From contig JABAKD010000010.1 of assembly GCA_012845835.1 (NCBI GenBank), positions 2,227,501 through 2,291,500 on the forward strand: a DNA stretch of 64,000 nt. The letters run 5' to 3'. Numbering within the stretch: the first letter of the stretch is position 1; the number at the start of each line of letters is the position of its first letter. Origin of the DNA: Undaria pinnatifida (lineage: Eukaryota > Sar > Phaeophyceae > Laminariales > Alariaceae). The translations under genes were made by a program, and so were the position numbers. The notes under the pieces are model-generated. The model searched no databases and was not told where the DNA came from. It saw nothing but the letters and a program-made list of their open reading frames with translations. Below are positions 58,425-64,000 of the stretch, piece by piece.

Positions 58425-59565
58425 AACAAACCCCAACCCGAACCTTATGACCCTGATCCAGCTATGAAAACAGTACACCCATTGTACCAACCTGGAGATA
58501 CTCCCCTACTGGAGATACTTCCCTTCGTCTCCGTCTCGTACACAACACCAATGTGCCTCAACCATTTTCTCGAACATCTGCTACTTACTATTTACAGAGG
58601 ACCATAGCAATCAGGACCTACGCAAAACACAAAAACCTACATGTTCCCTAACACCGTAATAGGTCCTGGTTACTATTAATATGTTCTCGTAAATTTAAAA
58701 AATGAAAAAATACACTTCAGCTGTGAGATCGACCAAAAAGGAAGTTTTGATCAAAACTCAGCTTTGCAAGTTGAATGTCTGCTGTACTTTGTACACTGAT
58801 ATTGTACACGATTCGAGCAGCTGAACGCAACTGGTCTGTGTGAGTGTGACAGTACTCCGAGTGGGGATGCGTGGTTGGTCGGTGTTGGGAAACGTGCCCC
58901 TCATGGGTTCCGGTGTCTTCGGTTGGTCTTTCCTCATGGCTCGCTGGCTAGGGTCAAAGCTTAGTATGCATTATTTCCCTCCATAGAAGACTAAAACACA
59001 GACATAACAGGGCTAGAGTAGTGCAGGGTAGCACAGGGTAGTGATATGAGGGGCGTCCTGCTTGTCCCATCATCGTCACCTACATTATCGCCCACCTATG
59101 ATGGCCTTGACGTGAGTGTGACATCTAATATCACATGGTTTCACCTTAACCATGGCATGGTTAATGTCGAATCTATAAACTATCCTTCTACGGAGGGCAC
59201 TCCATTACATCTGTGCAATTTTCTCCATCCAAATGGAAGAACGACAGAGGGTACGGCGCTGTTGGTACAACAGTATGATGTTATGGTATTCCCCTGGGAG
59301 CCTAACACGGCGTAAGGCGTAATATATGGGATACGGCTGGATATAAAGGGGTTTCACATGGCTTTGAAGGCATGTGCGTATAGGAAAAAGGGGATGGTGC
59401 TTTTGCCTCGCGGAATTGAACGCTATTCAGTTCGTCCTTGGCGAGTATGGAACTAATACAAGAGCTTATCTTGTACAAGTGAGTGACCAACGTGGAACCT
59501 GCCTAGTAGAGAAACCTGCAAATGGTGGCCTGTGTCTGTAACAGTCCCTTAATCTTATGTTGTAA

Positions 59566-59995
59566 AAAAATATTTTAAGGACGTCAGCCGTGAGTTCGAC
59601 GAATTTCGGGTCAATACTCATATTTGCAAGCTGCGTTGTTGGTACTTGTAATATACTATCTATGTGGGTGAGTTTTTTATTGGGAGGGGTCCTATTTTTT
59701 CGTTTAAATATATGTTTTGTTTTTCTCCACTAGAATGGTTGGTGTTGGTATTTTTACGTTAGGTGGGGGATTTTGAGCTAGATCCAACATCACATCTATT
59801 TTGTAGATTTATTACTGTAGTTTCCACTATACTGCTCTATCATATATATGTATGGTAGGTGGTTTAGTTTGTTTTTTTCCGCTTTAATATCGGGAGGAGT
59901 ACGAATACAGAGTATTACTAGTTATCTAATATGTTAATATTAGTACAGCATTCGAGAATAAAAGTCGGCTACTCCCCCCCCCAAAAAAACTCTGT
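59566..59995 (+). repeat. Non-coding repeat unit of about 430 bp, copy 1 (empty site)
   Basis: The unit carries the GCAAGCTGCG repeat, then GAGCTAGATCCAACATCACA, TTACTGTAGTTTCCACTATA and CGAGAATAAAAGTCGGCTAC. It matches copy 2 at 60047-61235, apart from the 793-bp insertion in that copy. Confidence 0.85.
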
Positions 59996-60046
59996 GGGAC
60001 TCGAAGCCACGGTTCCAAATTGATACCTGGTACTACTTATTTTATA

Positions 60047-61235
60047 AGAAATATTTCGAGGACGTCAGCCGTGAGTTCGACGAATTTCAGGTCAATACTC
60101 ATCTTTGCAAGCTGCGTTGTTGGTACTTGTAATATACTATATAGGAGTTTTTATTGGGAGGGTCCCATTTTTTCTCTAGGTGGGGAATTTTGAGCTAGAT
60201 CTAAGGCCATTTCTTATGCAGTCAGATTTGTCAGTCGAAAACGGCCTTTTTCGACTGAAGCCCAAATCGGGCTTTCTTACGCAGTCGAAAAAGGGCTTTT
60301 TCGATCCAACTTTTTTCGACTGAGAATTCCGACTGGCGGATCCAGTCGAAAAACTCGACTTTTTCGACTGGATCCTCCAGTCGAAAAACTCAGTCGAAAA
60401 AGTTGTACACGAGTTTTTTTAACCGATCGCATCTCCCATCCCACCACCAAACACACCCACACGGCCACACGGACACACACCCATACCAGGTACCACACTG
60501 CAGTATCATTGTTGTTGTTGTTGTATCATACAAGGCGCTGACGCTGGCTTGGCTATCCCTGCTGTTGCTCCTCGCAGCAAGTCAGCGTGGCGCATTCCTA
60601 GTTCCGCTCGCCAGCACCGTGTATCACACGACGGCAGCACCGCGCGGTCTCGATCCCATGCTGCCAACAACGGCTGCGCCTGCTGTAGCTCTGGCGGCTC
60701 TCGGCTGTGTGCAACTCCACGAACGTAGCTTTGGCGGCTTTCGGCTAAGCCCAAAGCCACCAACTCGCTGGGACGAAGGTTCGTCGAGCCGTTGCTGGCG
60801 GAGACAGCGCGAAGCACAGAGGTGCCAACCGATTTCGCCTGCTGTACAGCAGTACCCCTTCACACCAACCGCCGCTAGGAAGAGCACAAAAACTATAAAA
60901 TCAATTCGACTGACGATAAGAAGAAGGACCAGAAGAATCCAGTCAAAAAAAAGTCGTTTTCGACTGGCGGAATCCGACTGCATACTAAGAAATGGCCTAA
61001 CATCACATCTATTTTATTAATGTATTACTGTAGTTTCCACTATACTGCTCTATCACATGTAAGGTAGGCGGTTTATTTTGTTTTTTCTCCCCCCCCGGCT
61101 TTAATATCGGGAAGAGTACGATTACAGAAAATCATTAGTTATCTTATATGTTACTCTTAATACAGCATTCATTCGAGAATTGAAGTCGGCTACTTCCCCA
61201 CCAAAATAAAATAAAATAAATAAAATGAAAACTCT
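60047..61235 (+). repeat. Non-coding repeat unit, copy 2, split by an insertion
   Basis: Same unit as 59566-59995. It is interrupted at 60205-60997 by a DNA element with TAA on each side. Confidence 0.85.
60205..60997. mobile_element. Harbinger/Tourist-like element with 3-bp TAA duplication
   Basis: The ends are inverted repeats: left GGCCATTTCTTATGCAGTC, right (reverse complement) GGCCATTTCTTAGTATGCAG followed by TCGGATT. TAA flanks both sides (60202-60204 and 60998-61000), and the neighbouring unit shows the uninterrupted site CAA at 59785-59787. TAA/TTA 3-bp duplications and GGCC-type ends are typical of PIF/Harbinger and Tourist elements. Subterminal sequence is rich in (C)AGTCGAAAAA motifs in both orientations. 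No transposase is present; inside is a frame with a signal-peptide-like N-terminus. Confidence 0.88.
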
Positions 61236-61311
61236 GTCGGACACGATTATACATGGCGTCGTCGGCAGGACGCCCTCGGCAGAAATGGTCATATTCTTCA
61301 TTTGACGCGAG

Positions 61312-62135
61312 ATGCATGCCTTATTAGCAGTTTCCCGTGTGGAACGGCGAAACTCAGCCCTCTCGGACGCTTTGCGCCAGGTTCCCAACTTCGTTGTGGG
61401 TAATTGGGTTTGGCTGTATAATACGGCTTCCACTATTCACCAAGGCGCGAAAGCCGGCATGGATGCCAAGGTGCTCAAGACCAAACCCGCGCTAAATTGG
61501 ACGGGGCCCTACAAGATCCTTGCCGTCGGCCCCTGCCCCTTTATTTAGTGACACACCGGACTGTTCTCCTTTCTGTGAAAAACTCCTCTATTTGGACCTC
61601 CCTACAGGCATGCCCGGCGCGGATGCGCACCGCCGCGTCTCTATCGAGCGCTGAAGCTGCAAGCCCTGCACCACCCCCCACGACCGTGGCGACATGCCTA
61701 GGTACCTTAGTACCCTCCCGGATGGGTTGACGCATTACGTGCTCAGCAATTTCACGAAAAAATCCCCCCCATATCACGTCACTCAGGACGACGTGTCGAC
61801 GCCCCTCCAGCGGCTAGAGGTGGAAGGGATGAGCGGCATGGCCACCAATCGGTCCATGGTAGGTAGGGGTGGGGTAATCGCGGTGATGTACGAGACGCAT
61901 TGCACTGGGCTCTCCCGCCCGTCGTGGGAACGGGAGATGGACCTCCAGCTCTCACGCCAGCAGATCTTGCCCTACTGGGCTGGCGCTCCGAACTAACACC
62001 GCCAAACAAATCGCCTGTATCGGCAGATGCGCATTGGAGCTGCACAACGGGAGTTTTCCCGTGCTAACGGCGAGCATTTCCTGGCACCTGGCTATGGCTG
62101 CGTGCCTTGTAATAAACAGTATACGTGCGAGTAGG
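61312..62135 (+). pseudogene. Ty3/gypsy chromovirus relic: integrase C-terminus and chromodomain
   Basis: The frame from 61312 reads NFVVGNWVWLYNTAS and LKTKPALNWTGPYKILAVGP, the C-terminal fold of gypsy integrases that follows the catalytic core; it stops at 61548. After a frame change (61694-61996) come HVTQDDVSTPLQRLEVEGM and a chromodomain-like end PSWEREMDLQLS. Upstream pol, gag and LTRs are not seen. Frame changes and stops make it a dead fragment. Confidence 0.82.
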
Positions 62136-62337
62136 CTACAACGATGAATTCTAATTAGTGACGCACCATACTCGTGCACTTCTCCCATTTATTATTATTT
62201 GCGCTAGCAACCTTGCCAACGAAAGACAAGGCATGGAGAACAACGGTATCTTCCGACAACGGCGTCGAAGAGCAACTGTTTTGGATACTGCTGTACCCAC
62301 AGGTACAGTATACCTGGTACGGTATATGATGGATTTC

Positions 62338-62651
62338 CGGTCGCCCCGGTGGCTTATCAGGTTATCCTCGAGCCTGGTACAGGTCAGTTTCGTGAGTTCG
62401 AATCCCCCCGAGTGCATACATACTCGTATAAATTCGTGGGGACTTTTCTTGTGCACAAATTGACTTGCGGCAAGCGCGAGAGCGTGGGTTAGCAGCACTC
62501 GATGGAAAGTCGACGAGCAGTGGGATTGCTGAACCCTATGCGCGATAAAAATTGAAGGCAAGAACCGGGGGGGAGAAGGGACGACACCTACCTGTGACCA
62601 CGGCTTGTCCAGAAGCTGGAAAGCAGATGTGTGTGAAAAAAAAAAAAAAAA
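62338..62651 (+). mobile_element. tRNA-derived SINE, full copy
   Basis: The head has an A box (GGTGGCTTATCAGG, about 62349) and a B box (GAGTTCGAATCCC, about 62394), spaced as in a tRNA with a long variable arm (Leu/Ser type). A unique body and an A16 tail (62636-62651) follow. Pol III transcription is expected from known SINE biology. Confidence 0.9.
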
Positions 62652-63089
62652 TGACGGGCCACCTTCGGTAGAGCCATGATACGTACGAGATACGGCAACA
62701 TAACTACGGTACGAGTACGTATGGTGCGTATGACACTGGACTGTATCATACTCGCACGACGAATGAACGTATCATAATACGATACGTTTCGGTTGTGGTC
62801 GGGTGTCGGGTATATCTTTGTTCAAACACCGGGTTCCAAAATGTATAGACTAGTCTAATGACTGATATCAACAGCTTCGTCTGATCGCGAAACAAGCGAC
62901 TCAAACTCCAAACATTATCATGTCATGGTCATGGTCATGGCATGCTTATTATGGCGTGAATGTGTCACGGTGAACCTTATCACACGATTTTTGTTTCAGG
63001 ACTGTAGCAAAAAACAACCCTGCCCTCCTCGAGAGCTCCAGCTACTATTTAATACACGACCGGCATGTATGATGCTGCTCCCACATGAT

Positions 63090-63403
63090 ATCCCCGGTGG
63101 CGTATCAGGTTATCTTCGAGCCTGGTATAGGTCAGTTTCGTGAGTTCGAGCCCCGTCGAATGCATACTCGTATAAATTCGTTGGAACTTTTTCTTGTGCT
63201 CAAATTGACTTGCGGAAAGCGCGAGAGCGTGAGTTAGCAACATTCGATGAAAAATCGACGAGCAGTGGGATTGCTGAACCCTATGCGCGATAAAAAAATT
63301 AAAGGCAAGAACCGGGGGGGAGAAGGGACGACACCTGTGACCACGGCTTGTCCAGAAGCTGGAAAAAAAAAGTGTGAGGAAAAAAAAAAAAAAAAAAAAA
63401 AAA
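63090..63403 (+). mobile_element. tRNA-derived SINE, second copy
   Basis: It has the same head (GGTGGCGTATCAGG, then GAGTTCGAGCCCC), body and tail as the copy at 62338, ending in A24 (63380-63403). Confidence 0.9.
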
Positions 63404-63540
63404 TCAATGCTTATGTATGTATCATAGCAAAGTTCGGAGTTGGAGATGTCAAGTCACACTGACTGCTGCTGCTGCTATGACACCATTTTACAGCACACCG
63501 ACTGCTGGTGCCGTACGCAGTTTACAGTACGAAACATACC

Positions 63541-64000
63541 TTCATCAGGCGGAGAGAGAAAGGGGTAATTGCGCCCTTCCTTGCCACCCGTGGCTGTTCC
63601 TCCTTTGACAGATCTTCCAAAGAAAGGTAGATCTTGCGCCGGCAAAAGCTGGCCCATTCTCTCATCCTCCCCTGCTCCTTCAGTTCCGCCCTCGTCCTTG
63701 GCCTTCTAGACCCCGAGCCGCGTGCACCCATCACGGCGAGCGAACTTGCGGCATGTTGCGTTTGGCTGAGGGCGGGAGGGCCAGCGGAGCCAACATGTCG
63801 CCTACTCCCACGCCGGGGCGACACATGATCCTCCTCCCGACGCTTGCTTAATCGCCGGCGCTCACGCGAAACAACTTTGCGTCTCGGGGACAACCCTTCC
63901 TCGCCTCGCAACCTATCAGACGATTGTCGACGAGTCCCTGACCCATTAGGTGAGCCTGAAGATCTGCGTCTTCTATGTTCGCGGGGAGATGGTGGAGCTG
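63541..64000 (-). CDS. Partial exon, Arg/Ser-rich then helical, runs off the window
   Basis: On the - strand the frame is open from the window edge and ends at a good donor (AAG|GTATGT) at 63540. The product starts Pro/Arg/Ser-rich (SPREHRRRRSSGS, RDRLRGEEGLSPRR-like) and ends in a charged, probably helical part (RRPRTRAELKEQGRMREWAS, KIYLSLEDLSKEEQPRVARK). It ends in phase 0, as the exon at 57360-57584 begins, so it could be a 5' exon of the NPHP4-like gene across a 5.96-kb repeat-filled intron; it could equally belong to another gene. I do not recognise the family. Confidence 0.6.

Noticed and set aside
1-64000. CRISPR arrays, operons, riboswitches or bacterial promoters
   Set aside because: The window is eukaryotic with spliced genes; the regular repeats present are minisatellites and transposon-derived, with no spacer structure.

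Overview
This is a eukaryotic nuclear window. The genes are split into short exons by long, repeat-filled introns with GT/AG borders. The gene content (a choline-transporter-like SLC44 protein, the ciliary transition-zone protein nephrocystin-4, a Ty1/copia relic, a chromodomain Ty3/gypsy relic, TTAGGG-type telomeric repeats) fits a flagellate-producing stramenopile. A brown alga is my best guess; this is inference, because I could run no database search.

Layout. 1-8,650 holds no host gene I can support. It contains an internally deleted but recently inserted copia element (523-2,969, identical 5-bp target duplications) and a 1.25-kb foldback element made of CCGCGG/CCACGG units with an interstitial telomere array (6,118-7,366). 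8,653-20,464 on the + strand is a complete seven-exon gene for a 569-residue SLC44/CTL multi-span membrane protein. Its first intron (7.35 kb) is packed with segmental duplications and a second foldback element. 20,465-22,546 is the tail-to-tail intergenic region. From 57,584 down to 22,547 on the - strand lie exons of one NPHP4 homologue in the order of the animal protein, interrupted in the middle by a block of 17 exons coding for about 18 EF-hand-like loops.

The chain of 26 exons from 42,328 to 22,547 (17 EF-hand plus 9 NPHP4 C-terminal exons) is in phase throughout and gives exactly 1,770 codons including the stop. It was chosen by eye from homology and splice consensus. The simplest reading is a giant NPHP4 protein with a calcium-binding array inserted between its C2-like domain and its C-terminal Ig/MSP-like domains. 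I consider this the most interesting feature of the window. The alternative is a separate EF-hand gene nested in an NPHP4 intron.

57.6-63.5 kb is a repeat graveyard: tRNA-derived SINEs, a Harbinger-like element nested in one copy of a duplicated unit (with its empty site next door), and a chromovirus relic. A further - strand exon, rich in Ser/Arg, runs off the right edge (63,541-64,000). Several short repeat families recur through introns and intergenic DNA, and the 9-mer TACC(A/T)GGTA occurs 11 times against about 0.5 expected.
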